A stretch of DNA of 64,000 bases from Bordetella petrii (lineage in GTDB: Bacteria > Pseudomonadota > Gammaproteobacteria > Burkholderiales > Burkholderiaceae_B), in the NCBI GenBank assembly GCA_017745595.1, contig WMBV01000013.1, positions 1-64,000 on the forward strand. Reading direction: 5' to 3'. Shown here in pieces: positions 16,899 to 28,782 of this stretch. The first letter of the stretch is position 1. Each line of letters opens with the position of its first letter. Under the pieces are notes generated by a model. That model made no database searches and was not told where the DNA came from. It saw nothing but the letters and a program-made list of their open reading frames with translations. Both the position numbers and the translations under genes were made by a program.

Positions 16899-18880
16899 GC
16901 ATCGACGGCGTACTGCTGGGCATTATGAACAGTTATTTCCGGGCGGCGGCCGAAGCCGCCGGGTATACCCTGGAACGTACGGCCTATACGACTTTCATCA
17001 AGGAAAGCCAGGATTTCACGACCGGGCTGATCACGCCCACGGGCACGCACTTTTCGTTCCCGGTAGCGATCGGCGCGCAGAGCTACGTCGGTATCGATTT
17101 CTCGCATTACATCGACGCCCTGGCACCCTGGGAAGAGGGGGATGTCGGCATCGCCAACTGCCCGTTTTCGACACGCGGCGTCTCTACCCACTTGCCCGAC
17201 TACCACCTGCTGAAACCCATCTTCGCCGAGGGCGAATTGCTGGGTTTCGCCTGGGCCTTTATTCACTCGTCCGACATGGGCGGCATCGTGGCGGGCAGCA
17301 TCCAGCCCAGCGCGTACGAAATGTTCCAGGAAGGCCTGCGTATCGCGCCGGTCAAGCTGTACCGTCGCGGCCAGGTCCAGGAAGACACCAAGGCGCTGCT
17401 GCTGAACAACGTGCGGATCCCGCACAAGAATTGGGGCGACTTGAACGCGGTGCTGGCCGGCCTGAGCATCGCCGAAGTCCGGATGCATGACGCCGTCTCG
17501 AAGTGGGGTTTGGACAATGTGCGGGCCGGACGCGACGCGCTGATCGACTATACCGAGCAGCGCACGCGCGCGATCATCCGGACCATTCCCCCGGGGCGCC
17601 GCAGCTTCGAAGACTACCTGGAAGACGACTTCGTCTCGAACGTGCCCGTGCGCATCAAACTGGCCATCGAAAAAGATGGCGAAGACGGGCTGCACTTCGA
17701 CTTTACCGGGTCCGACCCGCAAGTGGCGGCGGCCTTCAATCTGGCAACTAATGGCCGGCACCCGTTCTTGTGCCTGGCGATGTTCAACTTCTTCCGCACG
17801 CTGGATCCGCAGCTGCCCGTCAATGGCGGCCTGATCCGGCCGTTCCGCTTCACGGCGCCCAAGGGCAGCATCGTGAATGCCGAGTTTCCGGCGGCCACCG
17901 GCGTGCGCTACGCCGTCACCCAGCTCATCTTCACCATCGTGCAAGGCGTGCTCGCGCAACTGTTCCCTGGCCGCGTGCCGGCGGCCGGCGCCGGGCAGGC
18001 GACGATTCCCGCCATTTCGGTCATGGATCCCGCCAGCGGGCAGCGGCAGATTACCGTCGTGCAGCCCATGATCGGCGGATCGGGCGGACGCCCCTGGGAT
18101 GACGGCGTGGACGGTTCCGATATTTCCCTGGGGTCGCTGCGCAATACGCCCTGCGAATCCCTGGAGCACGAGGCCGGCCTGCGTGTGCTTCGGTACGAAC
18201 TGGTGCCGGATTCCGGAGGGCCCGGCCAGCATCGCGGCGGCATGGCGCTGCGGCTGGACGTACGGCTATTGCATCCCGACACGATCTTCACCGCCCGTGG
18301 AATGGAACGGTCGCGGTTCCAGCCCTGGGGCCTGGACGGCGGACGGCCGGGGACGGCCGGCGAGTGCTGGCTCAACCCCGGCAGCCCGCAAGGCCGCAAC
18401 CTGGGCAAGGTCAACGTCGAGCGCCTGTCCGCCGGCGACGTCGTCAGCCTGCGGACACCGGCGGGCGGCGGCTGGAACGACCCCTGGGCCCGCGATCCGG
18501 AAAGCGTGCTTGATGACGTGCTGGATGGTTTCGTCAGCCCGGAATCCGCGCGCGCCGACTATGGCGTGGTGGTCGAGAACGGCGCCCTGGATGTCGCCGC
18601 GACCGATGCCTTGCGCCAGGCGCGGCAGGCGCAGGGTGACGCGGAAGTTTTCGATTTCGGCGCCGAACGCTCGGCCTATATGCGCCAATTTCCGGCCAAT
18701 TTGCTGGATCACCTGTCGCAGCGCTTGCTGGAGCTGCCGCAAAGCCTGCGTTATCGCGCCAAGCAGGTCGCATTTACCGCCATGCGCGCCAGCGGGCGCG
18801 ACCGGATCGACCCGGCATGGCTGGACGATGCCTGGCAGGGAATCGAGCAGACCTTGCGCGGCGGCCAGGCGGGTAAGTAG
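16895..18880 (+). CDS. hydantoinase subunit B family protein (HyuB-like)
   Basis: This is a 661-residue partner of HyuA in the hydantoinase/oxoprolinase B family. The N-terminus shows AAEAAGYTLERTAYTTFIKESQDF, where family members have 'ER...S.DFS'. The centre has HFDFTGSDPQVAAAFN, and the C-terminal half has the conserved glycine-rich GGSGGRPWDDGVDG and DSGGPGQHRGGMALR motifs. Length is normal or slightly long for the family (about 520-600), the extra residues being at the C-terminus. The ATG at 16895 overlaps the hyuA stop (ATGA). It is the last gene of the operon and is followed by a REP-like cluster before convergent secF. Confidence 0.9.
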   Translation: MSIDGVLLGIMNSYFRAAAEAAGYTLERTAYTTFIKESQDFTTGLITPTGTHFSFPVAIGAQSYVGIDFSHYIDALAPWEEGDVGIANCPFSTRGVSTHLPDYHLLKPIFAEGELLGFAWAFIHSSDMGGIVAGSIQPSAYEMFQEGLRIAPVKLYRRGQVQEDTKALLLNNVRIPHKNWGDLNAVLAGLSIAEVRMHDAVSKWGLDNVRAGRDALIDYTEQRTRAIIRTIPPGRRSFEDYLEDDFVSNVPVRIKLAIEKDGEDGLHFDFTGSDPQVAAAFNLATNGRHPFLCLAMFNFFRTLDPQLPVNGGLIRPFRFTAPKGSIVNAEFPAATGVRYAVTQLIFTIVQGVLAQLFPGRVPAAGAGQATIPAISVMDPASGQRQITVVQPMIGGSGGRPWDDGVDGSDISLGSLRNTPCESLEHEAGLRVLRYELVPDSGGPGQHRGGMALRLDVRLLHPDTIFTARGMERSRFQPWGLDGGRPGTAGECWLNPGSPQGRNLGKVNVERLSAGDVVSLRTPAGGGWNDPWARDPESVLDDVLDGFVSPESARADYGVVVENGALDVAATDALRQARQAQGDAEVFDFGAERSAYMRQFPANLLDHLSQRLLELPQSLRYRAKQVAFTAMRASGRDRIDPAWLDDAWQGIEQTLRGGQAGK

Positions 18881-18885
18881 CGGAT

Positions 18886-18998
18886 GGGTGTTTGACACCC
18901 TTTGGATGGGCGTCAGGCTCCGAAGGTGCCTGACGCCGCTGTGTGCGCAGGCTGACTCAGCGGTACGGTGTCTGACACCCTTCGGGAGTCAGACACCT
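18886..18998. repeat. REP-like palindrome cluster 2
   Basis: The segment between the 3' ends of hyuB and secF holds a half-palindrome (18886-18900), a B-type palindrome in inverted orientation (18910-18936, GCGTCAGGC...GCCTGACGC) and an A-type palindrome (18967-18998, GGTGTCTGAC...GTCAGACACC). The last two start 57 bp apart. It probably serves as a bidirectional 3'-end structure for the two convergent operons. Confidence 0.85.
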
Positions 18999-19032
18999 GG
19001 ACCGGCAAGGGGGCGGCGCAAGCGCACTGCCT

Positions 19033-19965
19033 TCAGACGACTTCGGCGTCGCCTTCTTTCTTCACGGGTTTGACGAGGTCTTCGCGCTTGACGCCCATCC
19101 ACATGGCCAGCGCGGCGGCGACGAATACCGACGAGTAGATGCCGAACCAGATGCCGATGGTGAGCGCCAGGGCGAAGTAGTGCAGCGACGGGCCGCCGAA
19201 GAACAGCATGGCCAGCACCATCATCTGGGTGGAGCCGTGGGTGATGATGGTGCGCGAAATGGTCTGCGTGATGGCGCTGTTGATGATTTCCTGCACGCTG
19301 GCCTTGCGCTGCTTGCGGAAGTTTTCGCGGATCCGGTCCATGATGACCACGGATTCGTTCACCGAGTAGCCCAGCACCGCCAGCACCCCGGCCAGCACCG
19401 ACAGTGAGAATTCCCACTGGAAGAAGGCGAAAAAGCCCAGGATGATGACCACGTCGTGCAGGTTGGCGATCACGCCCGCCACGGCGAACTTCCATTCGAA
19501 GCGTATGCCCAGGTAGACCATGATGCCGACCACCACGAACAGCAGCGCCATCAAGCCGTTGTGCAGCAGTTCCTGGCCCACCTGCGGCCCCACGAATTCG
19601 ACGCGGCGCAGGTCGGCGGACGGGTCGGCCGCCTTCAGCGCGCCCATCACGGCTTCGCTTTGCGTGGCGGAGGTCTGGCCTTCGGTGATGGGCAGCCGGA
19701 TCATGACGTCGCGCGAGGTGCCGAAGTTCTGCACCTGGAAGTCGGAATAGCCCAGCTTGGATATCGCGCCGCGCACGTCTTCGAGCTGCGCGGTCTGCGC
19801 GTAATTGACTTCCATGACCGTGCCGCCGGTGAACTCGATCGACAGGTGGAAGCCGCGCGCGACGATGAAGAACACCGCGGCCAGGAACGTGACCAGGCTG
19901 ATGATGTTCAGCACCAGCGCGTGGCGCATGAACGGTATGGTGCGGTGGATGCGGAAGAATTCCAT
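19033..19965 (-). CDS. secF: protein translocase subunit SecF
   Basis: SecF partners SecD in the inner membrane, using the proton gradient to pull proteins through SecYEG. The 310-residue product has an N-terminal transmembrane segment (ALVLNIISLVTFLAAVFFIVA) and the periplasmic P4 domain with GGTVMEVNYAQTAQLEDV. Five C-terminal membrane segments follow, including the conserved GYSVNESVVIMDRIREN loop. Length is normal for betaproteobacteria. It is the last gene of queA-tgt-yajC-secD-secF, 50 bp after secD. Confidence 0.96.
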   Translation of the reverse strand: MEFFRIHRTIPFMRHALVLNIISLVTFLAAVFFIVARGFHLSIEFTGGTVMEVNYAQTAQLEDVRGAISKLGYSDFQVQNFGTSRDVMIRLPITEGQTSATQSEAVMGALKAADPSADLRRVEFVGPQVGQELLHNGLMALLFVVVGIMVYLGIRFEWKFAVAGVIANLHDVVIILGFFAFFQWEFSLSVLAGVLAVLGYSVNESVVIMDRIRENFRKQRKASVQEIINSAITQTISRTIITHGSTQMMVLAMLFFGGPSLHYFALALTIGIWFGIYSSVFVAAALAMWMGVKREDLVKPVKKEGDAEVV

Positions 19966-20015
19966 GTTTCGCCTTGCTTCTTATCGGTGCCGGGCGGGCG
20001 GGCCGCCCGGCAGGG

Positions 20016-21896
20016 TCAGTGTGCCTTGGGTTTCCAGATGGTGCCGATGGAAATGCTGGCGAGTTTCTTCTTGCGGCCGTACCACAGGTTGGCCAGCGCC
20101 CGCACCCCCACCACCGACGAGAACATCGAGGTGACGATGCCCAGGCAGTGCACCACGGCAAAGCCGCGGATGGGACCCGAGCCGAAGGCCAGCAGGGCCA
20201 GGCCCACGATGAGCGTGGTGAGGTTGGAGTCGAGGATGGTGCCCCAGGCGCGCTCGAACCCGTGGTGGATGGCCTGCTGCGGCGAGGCGCCGTTGCGCAG
20301 CTCTTCGCGGATGCGCTCGTTGATGAGTACGTTCGAGTCGATCGCCATGCCCAGGGTCAGCGCGATGGCGGCAATGCCCGGCAGCGTCAGCGTGGCCTGC
20401 AGCATGGACAGCAGCGCCAGCAGCAGCAGCACGTTCATGGTCAGGCCGATGGTGGAGAACACCCCGAACAGATGGTAGTACAGGATGATGAACACCGCGA
20501 TGGCCAGGAAGCCGTACAGCGTGGAATGGAAGCCCTTGGCGATGTTGTCGGCGCCCAGGCTGGGGCCGATGGTGCGCTCTTCGATGATGGACATGGGCGC
20601 TGCCAGCGCGCCGGCGCGCAGCAGCAGCGCCGTGTCGGCGGCTTCTTCGGCGGTCATGCTGCCGGAAATCTGCACTTGGCCGCCGGCGATTTCGCTGCGG
20701 ATGACCGGGGCGGTAACGACCTCGCCCTTGCCGTTTTCGAACAGCAGGATGGCCATGCGCTTGCCGACGTTGTCGCGCGTGACGTCGCGGAAGATGCGCG
20801 CGCCCTTGCTGTCGAGCGTAAGGTGCACGGCGGCCTGCTGGGTTTGCGAATCGCGGCCCGGCTGGGCGTCTTGCAGGTTTTCGCCGGTGAGCACGACCTG
20901 GCGGCGCACCAGGATCGGGCGGCCGTCGCGGTCGTTGTAGCGTTCCAGGCCGAAGGGCACGGTGCCGCCGGCCAGGGCCGACTGGGCCGCGGGGGAATCG
21001 TCGACCATGCGGATTTCGAGCGTGGCGGTGCGGCCCAGCAGTTCCTTGGCCTTGGCCACGTCTTGCACGCCGGGCAGTTGCACCACGATGCGGTCCGCGC
21101 CCTGCTGCTGGATGACCGGTTCGGCCACGCCCAGTTCGTTGATGCGGTTGTGCAGGGTGTTGATGTTCTGCTTCAGCGCCGAGTCTTGCACGCGCGTGAT
21201 GGCGGTGGGGCTCAGCATGCCGACCAGGGCGGGGCGCCCGGCGTCTTCGCTTTCGGTGAATTGCAGGTCGGGCAGGCGGCTGCGCAGCGTGGTGTAGGCG
21301 CGGTCGCGGTCGTCGGTGCTGGCGAAGGTGGCGAGCACCGACGTGCCGGCGCGCTCGATGCCGCGGCTGGGCAGTTTTTCGTCGCGCAGGATGGTGCGCA
21401 CGTCGCCGGCCAGCGAGTCGTAGCGGGCGGTCAGGGCACCCTGCATGTCGACCTGCAGCAGGAAGTGCACGCCGCCGCGCAGGTCCAGGCCCAGGTACAT
21501 GGGCTTGGGCTCGAACCAGCCCAGCGCGCGCATCCAGGGCGGCGAGGCGGGCAGCAGGTTCAGCGCCACGGTGTATTGCGGGTCGTCGGCCACCGTGTTG
21601 AGCGACTTGTCGAGCAGGTCGCGCGCCTGCAATTGCAGGTCGGTGGAGGCGAAACGGGCGCGCACGGTGCCCAGGGTGCCGTTTTGTTCGTAATAGATGC
21701 TGGTGGCGGGCAGGTTGCCGGCCGCGAGTATCTGCTGGACGCGGTCCATCGTGGCCTGGTCGACCTTGACGGTGGCCTTGGCGCTGGATACCTGGACGGC
21801 GGGGGATTCGCCGTAGAAATTGGGCAGGGTGTAAAGCAGGCCGATAACGACCGCGACCAGCACCGTAATGTACTTCCAGAGGGGATAGCGGTTCAT
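20016..21896 (-). CDS. secD: protein translocase subunit SecD
   Basis: This is a 626-residue inner-membrane translocase accessory protein. It has a first membrane segment at YITVLVAVVIGLLYTLPNFYG, then a large periplasmic region with LGLDLRGGVHFLLQVDM (P1 domain). A C-terminal five-helix RND-type part contains LTLGMAIDSNVLINERIREE. Length is typical (about 615-630). The start ATG at 21896 lies 66 bp after yajC. It works with SecF, encoded directly downstream. Confidence 0.96.
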   Translation of the reverse strand: MNRYPLWKYITVLVAVVIGLLYTLPNFYGESPAVQVSSAKATVKVDQATMDRVQQILAAGNLPATSIYYEQNGTLGTVRARFASTDLQLQARDLLDKSLNTVADDPQYTVALNLLPASPPWMRALGWFEPKPMYLGLDLRGGVHFLLQVDMQGALTARYDSLAGDVRTILRDEKLPSRGIERAGTSVLATFASTDDRDRAYTTLRSRLPDLQFTESEDAGRPALVGMLSPTAITRVQDSALKQNINTLHNRINELGVAEPVIQQQGADRIVVQLPGVQDVAKAKELLGRTATLEIRMVDDSPAAQSALAGGTVPFGLERYNDRDGRPILVRRQVVLTGENLQDAQPGRDSQTQQAAVHLTLDSKGARIFRDVTRDNVGKRMAILLFENGKGEVVTAPVIRSEIAGGQVQISGSMTAEEAADTALLLRAGALAAPMSIIEERTIGPSLGADNIAKGFHSTLYGFLAIAVFIILYYHLFGVFSTIGLTMNVLLLLALLSMLQATLTLPGIAAIALTLGMAIDSNVLINERIREELRNGASPQQAIHHGFERAWGTILDSNLTTLIVGLALLAFGSGPIRGFAVVHCLGIVTSMFSSVVGVRALANLWYGRKKKLASISIGTIWKPKAH

Positions 21897-21962
21897 TGGC
21901 GGCTAGGTTGATGCATGGGTAGGGCGGAAAAAGGCCCTCGGGGCGAGGGCCGGGTAAGACGC

Positions 21963-22304
21963 TTACAGGTCCTTGATGGTTCCCTTGGGAAGCACCGACG
22001 ATACCGAGGTTTTCTGCATCAGCACTTCGACGGGCTTGTCGGCCAGCTGGGCCACTTCGACGGTAATGTAGGTGTCGGTAACCTTGGAGACCTTGCCCAG
22101 CATGCCGCCGGCGGTCATGACTTCGTCGCCCTTGGCCAGGTTCGCCACCAGGTTGCGGTGTTCTTTCTGGCGCTTCATCTGCGGACGGATCATCAGGAAA
22201 TAGAGGATCACGAACATCAGCACGATGGGCAGCATGCCCATCAGCGCGCTGCCCTCGGGGGCGGCCTGGGCCAGGACGAGGCCGGCGGTGTCGATTACGG
22301 ACAT
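21963..22304 (-). CDS. yajC: preprotein translocase subunit YajC
   Basis: YajC is a small single-span inner-membrane protein associated with SecDF. The 113-residue product has one hydrophobic helix (ALMGMLPIVLMFVILYFLMI, about residues 18-37). A basic cytosolic KRQKEHRNLVANLAKGDEVMTAGGMLGKV segment and a beta-barrel-like C-terminus follow. A good ribosome site (AGGAG, 6 bp before the ATG at 22304) supports the start. The 195-bp gap to tgt may hold a separate promoter. Confidence 0.95.
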   Translation of the reverse strand: MSVIDTAGLVLAQAAPEGSALMGMLPIVLMFVILYFLMIRPQMKRQKEHRNLVANLAKGDEVMTAGGMLGKVSKVTDTYITVEVAQLADKPVEVLMQKTSVSSVLPKGTIKDL

Positions 22305-22499
22305 GAAAATCTCCTGAATGGGTTGTTCGGGTCAGGTTATGGAAAGTTATGTATTCTGCGCCCGTCCCCGCGCGAGCCTTGGACAGGGCAAGCCGACTAT
22401 TGTAGCGAGGTTATGCCGGGGGGGAAGTCTTGGCGGGGACGGATCGATGGATGTTGCGTTCCGGCCCCGACCCGAGGCCGCACAGCCCGCCCCCCGCCG

Positions 22500-24701
<2,202 letters not shown>

Positions 24702-24855
24702 TCAGGTAGGGCGCCAGGGCAGCACGGGCGCTGCGAGCGCGGACAGCCGCATATTGTAAGCGGCCCGCCGCGGGTGGCCCGGCCGGCTGCGCGCCGGGCC
24801 CGGGTTTATGTATGCTTGCGTCTTCGATGGCAACCACAGCGTGGCGGGGCACGGC

Positions 24856-26298
24856 ATGGCGGTACGGGCTGACAGGCGGGGCGGGCGATTCGGACAATGG
24901 TGGGCGGCGTGCGTGCTGCTGGGCGCGGCCGTGGCCGCGCAGGCGCAGGGGCTGCCCGCCGAGCTGACGCGCGCCTGGAAAGCGTCGGGCCTGCCCGGTT
25001 CGTCGCTGTCGCTGGTGGTGCAGGAACTGGGCGGGCGCCGCATGGTGTCCATCAACGCCAACGAGCCGCGCAACCCCGCTTCGGTCATGAAGCTGGTCAC
25101 CACCTGGTCGGCCTTGTCCGAACTGGGGCCCAATTATGTGTGGCGCACCGAATTCCTGACCGAGCCGGGCGCCCGGCCCGACGCGCACGGCGCCCTGCCG
25201 GGGCCGTTGTACCTGCGCGCCGGCGGCGATCCCCACCTGCTGGTGCAAGATCTATGGACCCTGCTGCGCGAACTGCGTCTGCGCGGCGTGAAGAAAATCG
25301 GCGACCTGGTGGTCGACCGCAGCATATTCGGCCAGGTGGCCACCGACCCGGGCGCCTTCGACGGCGCGCCCGACCGCGCCTACAACGCCAGCCCCGACGC
25401 GCTGATGATCGGTTTCGGCGCGCTGCGGCTGCTGTTCACGCCCGACCCGGTGGCGCACAAGTGGGTGCCCATCATCGATCCGCCCCTGCCGGGCCTGCGC
25501 TTCGAGGGCCAGGTCGACTGGAGCGAAATCCGCTGTCCCGGGCCGCCCGTGGTCACCACCGACCCCGTCCTGACCCAGCAGGGCGTGTCGATCCGCCTGG
25601 GCGGCACGGTGGCGGGGTCGTGCGGCGAGTTCAGCCTGTACCGGCTGGCGCTGTCGCAGCCCGAATTCGCCGAGGCGCTGTTCCGGCTGCTGTGGCGCGA
25701 ACTGGGCGGCACCTTCACGGGCAAGATCCGCGCCGGCATGGTGCCGGCCGACGCGGTGGTGCTGGCCACGCACGAATCTCCGTCGCTGGGCGAGGCCATC
25801 CGCCAGATCAACAAGCGCAGCAACAATGTGATGGCCCGCACGCTGCTGCTGACGCTGGGGGCCGAGCGCGGCCGCCGGCCCGCCACCACCGACAGCAGCG
25901 AGGCCGTGGCCAAGGCCGTGCTGGCCGGGCAGGGCCTGCACATGCCCGAACTGGTCATGGACAACGGCGCCGGCCTGTCGCGCGAGGCGCGCGTGTCGGC
26001 CGAAAGCCTGGCCTCGATGCTGACGCTGGCCTGGAATACGCCGCTGATGCCGGAATTCCTGTCGTCGCTGTCGATTGCCGGCGTCGATGGCACCATGCGG
26101 CGCCGCCTGAAGGGCGAAGAAACCGCCGGCATGGCCCACCTGAAGACCGGTTCGCTGCGTGATGTGCGCGCGGTGGCGGGCTATGTGCTGGGGGCCAGCG
26201 GCAAGCGCTACGTGGTGGTCAGCATCGTCAACGATGCCAAGGCCGCCGCCGTGCGGGCGTTCGACGACGCGCTGATCGCCTGGCTGGCCGGCCAATAA
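24856..26298 (+). CDS. dacB: D-alanyl-D-alanine carboxypeptidase/endopeptidase (PBP4 type, family S13)
   Basis: This periplasmic penicillin-binding protein trims and cleaves peptidoglycan peptide bridges. The 480-residue product has a signal peptide ending about AAVAAQAQG. The three active-site motifs are present: SVMK (in [15 protein letters not shown]), the SNN form of SxN (in [12 protein letters not shown]) and KTG (in [15 protein letters not shown]). The large insert between the first two is typical for S13 enzymes. The frame also has an upstream ATG at 24808. I prefer 24856 because the signal peptide is then of normal length, but the ribosome site is weak in both cases. It is followed by upp on the same strand after 83 bp. 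Confidence 0.9.
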   Translation: MAVRADRRGGRFGQWWAACVLLGAAVAAQAQGLPAELTRAWKASGLPGSSLSLVVQELGGRRMVSINANEPRNPASVMKLVTTWSALSELGPNYVWRTEFLTEPGARPDAHGALPGPLYLRAGGDPHLLVQDLWTLLRELRLRGVKKIGDLVVDRSIFGQVATDPGAFDGAPDRAYNASPDALMIGFGALRLLFTPDPVAHKWVPIIDPPLPGLRFEGQVDWSEIRCPGPPVVTTDPVLTQQGVSIRLGGTVAGSCGEFSLYRLALSQPEFAEALFRLLWRELGGTFTGKIRAGMVPADAVVLATHESPSLGEAIRQINKRSNNVMARTLLLTLGAERGRRPATTDSSEAVAKAVLAGQGLHMPELVMDNGAGLSREARVSAESLASMLTLAWNTPLMPEFLSSLSIAGVDGTMRRRLKGEETAGMAHLKTGSLRDVRAVAGYVLGASGKRYVVVSIVNDAKAAAVRAFDDALIAWLAGQ

Positions 26299-26381
26299 GC
26301 CGCGCTGCCCGCAAACGGTTTACGATTGCGCTGTCTGGCGCGCCCGCGCGCGCCGCCTTGTCCGTTTGGAGACTGCCGCAC

Positions 26382-27020
26382 ATGCCTGTGCACGAAATCC
26401 GCCATCCGCTGATCCGCCACAAGCTCGGCATCATGCGCCGCGCCGACCTCAGCACCAAGAGCTTTCGCGAACTTTCCCAGGAAGTCGGCGCGCTGCTGAC
26501 CTACGAGGCCTCGAAAGACCTGCCGCTGATGCCGTCCACGGTCGAGGGCTGGTGCGGCACGGTCAATGTCGAGAAAATCGCCGGCAAGAAAGTGACGGTG
26601 GTGCCCATCCTGCGCGCCGGCATCGGCATGCTCGACGGCGTGCTCAGCCTGATCCCCGGCGCCAAGGTCAGCGTGGTGGGGGTGGCCCGCAACGAAGAAA
26701 CCCTGCAGGCCCACACTTACCTGGAACGCCTGGTGGGCGAACTGGACCAGCGCCTGGCGCTGATCGTCGATCCTATGCTGGCCACCGGCGGCTCGATGCT
26801 GGCCACCATCGACATGCTCAAGCGCGCCGGCTGCCGCGAGATCCGCGCGCTGGTGCTGGTGGCCGCGCCCGTCGGCATACGCGCCGTGCTCGACCGGCAC
26901 CCCGACGTCCACATCTATACCGCCTCGATCGACGACGGGCTCAACGACCACGGCTACATCATGCCGGGCCTGGGCGATGCCGGCGACCGTATCTTCGGCA
27001 CCAAGCAGAAGGCTGAATAA
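26382..27020 (+). CDS. upp: uracil phosphoribosyltransferase
   Basis: Upp is a pyrimidine salvage enzyme making UMP from uracil and PRPP in the cytosol. The 212-residue product shows [20 protein letters not shown], the PRPP-binding loop [13 protein letters not shown] and a C-terminal [17 protein letters not shown], all normal for bacterial Upp (208-212 residues). The ATG at 26382 ([10 protein letters not shown]) is preceded by TTGGAGAC. An in-frame start at 26358 would add eight residues without a better ribosome site. It converges on cysG with only 11 bp between the two stops. Confidence 0.96.
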   Translation: MPVHEIRHPLIRHKLGIMRRADLSTKSFRELSQEVGALLTYEASKDLPLMPSTVEGWCGTVNVEKIAGKKVTVVPILRAGIGMLDGVLSLIPGAKVSVVGVARNEETLQAHTYLERLVGELDQRLALIVDPMLATGGSMLATIDMLKRAGCREIRALVLVAAPVGIRAVLDRHPDVHIYTASIDDGLNDHGYIMPGLGDAGDRIFGTKQKAE

Positions 27021-27031
27021 ACCCGGCGGGC

Positions 27032-28447
27032 TCAGGCGGCCAGCGCCTGCGGCAGGCCCTCGTGGTGCGCGCCGAACCAATGCAGCGAGCGCGCCAGCCC
27101 GGCCACTTCGCCCACGATCAGCAGGGCCGGCGCGCGCACGTCGTGGTGGCGCGCCACGCGGGCCAGGTCGGCCAGTTGCCCGCTGACGACGCGCTGTTCG
27201 GGGCGGCTGCCGTTCTCGACCAGGGCAAACGGCGTGGCGCCCGAGCGGCCGTGGCCGATCAGGCGGGCCGACAGCGTTTCCAGTTGCCCCACGCCCATGT
27301 AGAACGCCAGTGTCTGGTGCGCGCGGGCCAGGCCCGCCCAGTCGAGCGCGTCTTCGTCGGCGCGGCAATGGGCGGTGACCAGGGTGACTGACTGCGCGTG
27401 CTCGCGGTGGGTCAGGGGAATGCCGGCGTAGGCCGCGCAGGCCAGGGCCGCGGTGATGCCGGGCACGACTTCATAGCGCACCTGGTGCGCGCGCAGGTAT
27501 TCCAGTTCTTCGCCGCCACGCCCGAAAATAAAGGCGTCGCCGCCTTTCAGGCGCACGACGCGCCGGCCGGCGCGCGCGTGTTCCACCAGCAGCGCGTGGA
27601 TGCGCGCCTGGGTGGCGTCGTGGTCTTCGCCCGGCCGCTTGCCCACGGCCACGCGTTCGGCGTCGCGCCGCGCCAGCGCCAGTACCGGCGGGCTGACCAG
27701 CCGGTCGTACAGGATGACGTCGGCTTCGTTCAGTGCCCGCAGCGCTTTCAGCGTAAGCAGCCCGGGGTCGCCCGGGCCCGCGCCCACCAGCACCACACTG
27801 CCGCGGCCGGCGTCTTGCGGCGCCCGCAGTTCGGCGTCTAGCACGCGCTCGGCCTCGTCCGGCTGCTGCTGGCGCAGCAGGGCGGCCACCGGACCGTCCA
27901 GCAGCCAATCGTAAAAAGCGCGCCGTTGTTTCAGGTCGGGCCGGCGTTCGCGGATGCGCGGGCGGTAGCGCGCGGCCAGGGCGGCCAGCGCGCCCAGCGA
28001 ATGGTCGAACAGCGATTCGACGCGTTCGCGCAGCCGGCGCGCCAGCACCGGCGCCACGCCGGATGACGAGATGGCGACGATCAGCGGCGAGCGGTCGACG
28101 ATGGAGGGCACCTGGAACGACGACAGCTCGGCGTCGTCGACCACGTTGCTGAAAATATGGCGCGTTTGCGCGGCCTGCGATACCGCCGCGTTGACCGCGC
28201 GATTGTCGGTGGCGGCCACCACCAGCCAGGCGCCGTCCAGCCATTCGGGGCGGAACTCGCCCTGCTGCGCGCGGATGCGGCCGCGCTCGGCCAGCTGCGC
28301 CAGTTCGGGGATCAGTTCGGGGGCGCCCACGTGGACGTCGGCCGAGGCTTCCAGCAGCAACTGCACCTTGCGCGCGGCGATTTCGCCGCCGCCCACGACC
28401 AGCACGCGGCGGCCCCGCAGATCGGCAAATAAGGGGAAAAGCTTCAT
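27032..28447 (-). CDS. cysG: siroheme synthase (multifunctional CysG)
   Basis: CysG makes siroheme, the cofactor of sulfite and nitrite reductases, from uroporphyrinogen III. The product of about 471 residues has an N-terminal precorrin-2 dehydrogenase/ferrochelatase module with [20 protein letters not shown] (about residues 15-35) and [21 protein letters not shown]-dependent uroporphyrinogen methyltransferase module follows, with [38 protein letters not shown] and [21 protein letters not shown]. Start codons at 28453 and 28447 differ by two residues. It is divergent from the nitrate operon, whose NirB needs siroheme, so co-location is functional. Confidence 0.95.
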   Translation of the reverse strand: MKLFPLFADLRGRRVLVVGGGEIAARKVQLLLEASADVHVGAPELIPELAQLAERGRIRAQQGEFRPEWLDGAWLVVAATDNRAVNAAVSQAAQTRHIFSNVVDDAELSSFQVPSIVDRSPLIVAISSSGVAPVLARRLRERVESLFDHSLGALAALAARYRPRIRERRPDLKQRRAFYDWLLDGPVAALLRQQQPDEAERVLDAELRAPQDAGRGSVVLVGAGPGDPGLLTLKALRALNEADVILYDRLVSPPVLALARRDAERVAVGKRPGEDHDATQARIHALLVEHARAGRRVVRLKGGDAFIFGRGGEELEYLRAHQVRYEVVPGITAALACAAYAGIPLTHREHAQSVTLVTAHCRADEDALDWAGLARAHQTLAFYMGVGQLETLSARLIGHGRSGATPFALVENGSRPEQRVVSGQLADLARVARHHDVRAPALLIVGEVAGLARSLHWFGAHHEGLPQALAA

Positions 28448-28640
28448 GGACATCAGCCAGCGGGACTTGCCCGCAGTAGGTCAGTCGATCATAGGGACAG
28501 GCATACATCCCCACAACTTTTGATTCATTGGATTGATATAGCGATAAGTGATTAGGCAGGGCCTGTTTGTGATCCCGGACCATGCAATATCCATGCCATC
28601 CGCGCCGCGGCCCGGCACGGACGCCCGTGCCGGGCCACCA

Positions 28641-28657
28641 GGCACGCGAATGGTGCG
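28641..28657 (+). promoter_or_regulatory. NtrC-like binding site 1
   Basis: The 17-bp sequence GGCAC-GCGAAT-GGTGCG keeps the GCAC...GGTGC core of the NtrC consensus (TGCAC-N6-GGTGCA). Its centre is about 109 bp before the predicted start of transcription. Confidence 0.6.
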
Positions 28658-28673
28658 CCGTGCCATGCATGCG

Positions 28674-28690
28674 TGCACCAACTTGGATCG
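28674..28690 (+). promoter_or_regulatory. NtrC-like binding site 2 (weaker)
   Basis: The sequence TGCAC-CAACTT-GGATCG has a full left half-site and a partial right half. Its centre is 33 bp (three helical turns) downstream of site 1, the usual spacing of tandem NtrC enhancers. Confidence 0.45.
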
Positions 28691-28731
28691 TCGCGGCCCG
28701 GTCGTGGCCGCCGTAGTCGGGGAAGGGCGCT

Positions 28732-28746
28732 TGGCATGGACTTTGC
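28732..28746 (+). promoter_or_regulatory. sigma-54 promoter of the nitrate assimilation operon
   Basis: TGGCATG-GACT-TTGC differs from the sigma-54 consensus TGGCACG-N4-TTGC by one base and has exact 10-bp spacing between the GG (-24) and GC (-12) elements. Transcription would begin near 28758, about 25 nt before the ATG at 28783, and this supports choosing that start over upstream codons. Confidence 0.75.
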
Positions 28747-28782
28747 TTGATGGAAGTCGGTAGCCAATTGATGAGGTACTTC

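Larger units (their letters stand above)
28448..28782. promoter_or_regulatory. 335-bp divergent control region between cysG and the nitrate operon
   Basis: There is no gene here. The region holds a 12-bp perfect hairpin (GGCCCGGCACGG / CCGTGCCGGGCC, 28609-28636), two NtrC-like 17-bp sites (28641-28657 and 28674-28690) and a sigma-54 promoter (28732-28746) reading toward nrtA. An A/T-richer stretch around 28515-28550 may hold the cysG promoter. Confidence 0.7.

Noticed and set aside
19974-21911. 645-residue plus-strand frame opposite secD
   Set aside because: It is a shadow of secD, made of Gly/Ala/Val/His-rich low-complexity sequence.
28747-28782. Upstream start codons for nrtA (28747, 28771)
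   Set aside because: 28747 would lie before the predicted sigma-54 transcription start and 28771 has no ribosome site. The ATG at 28783 has GAGGT at the right distance.
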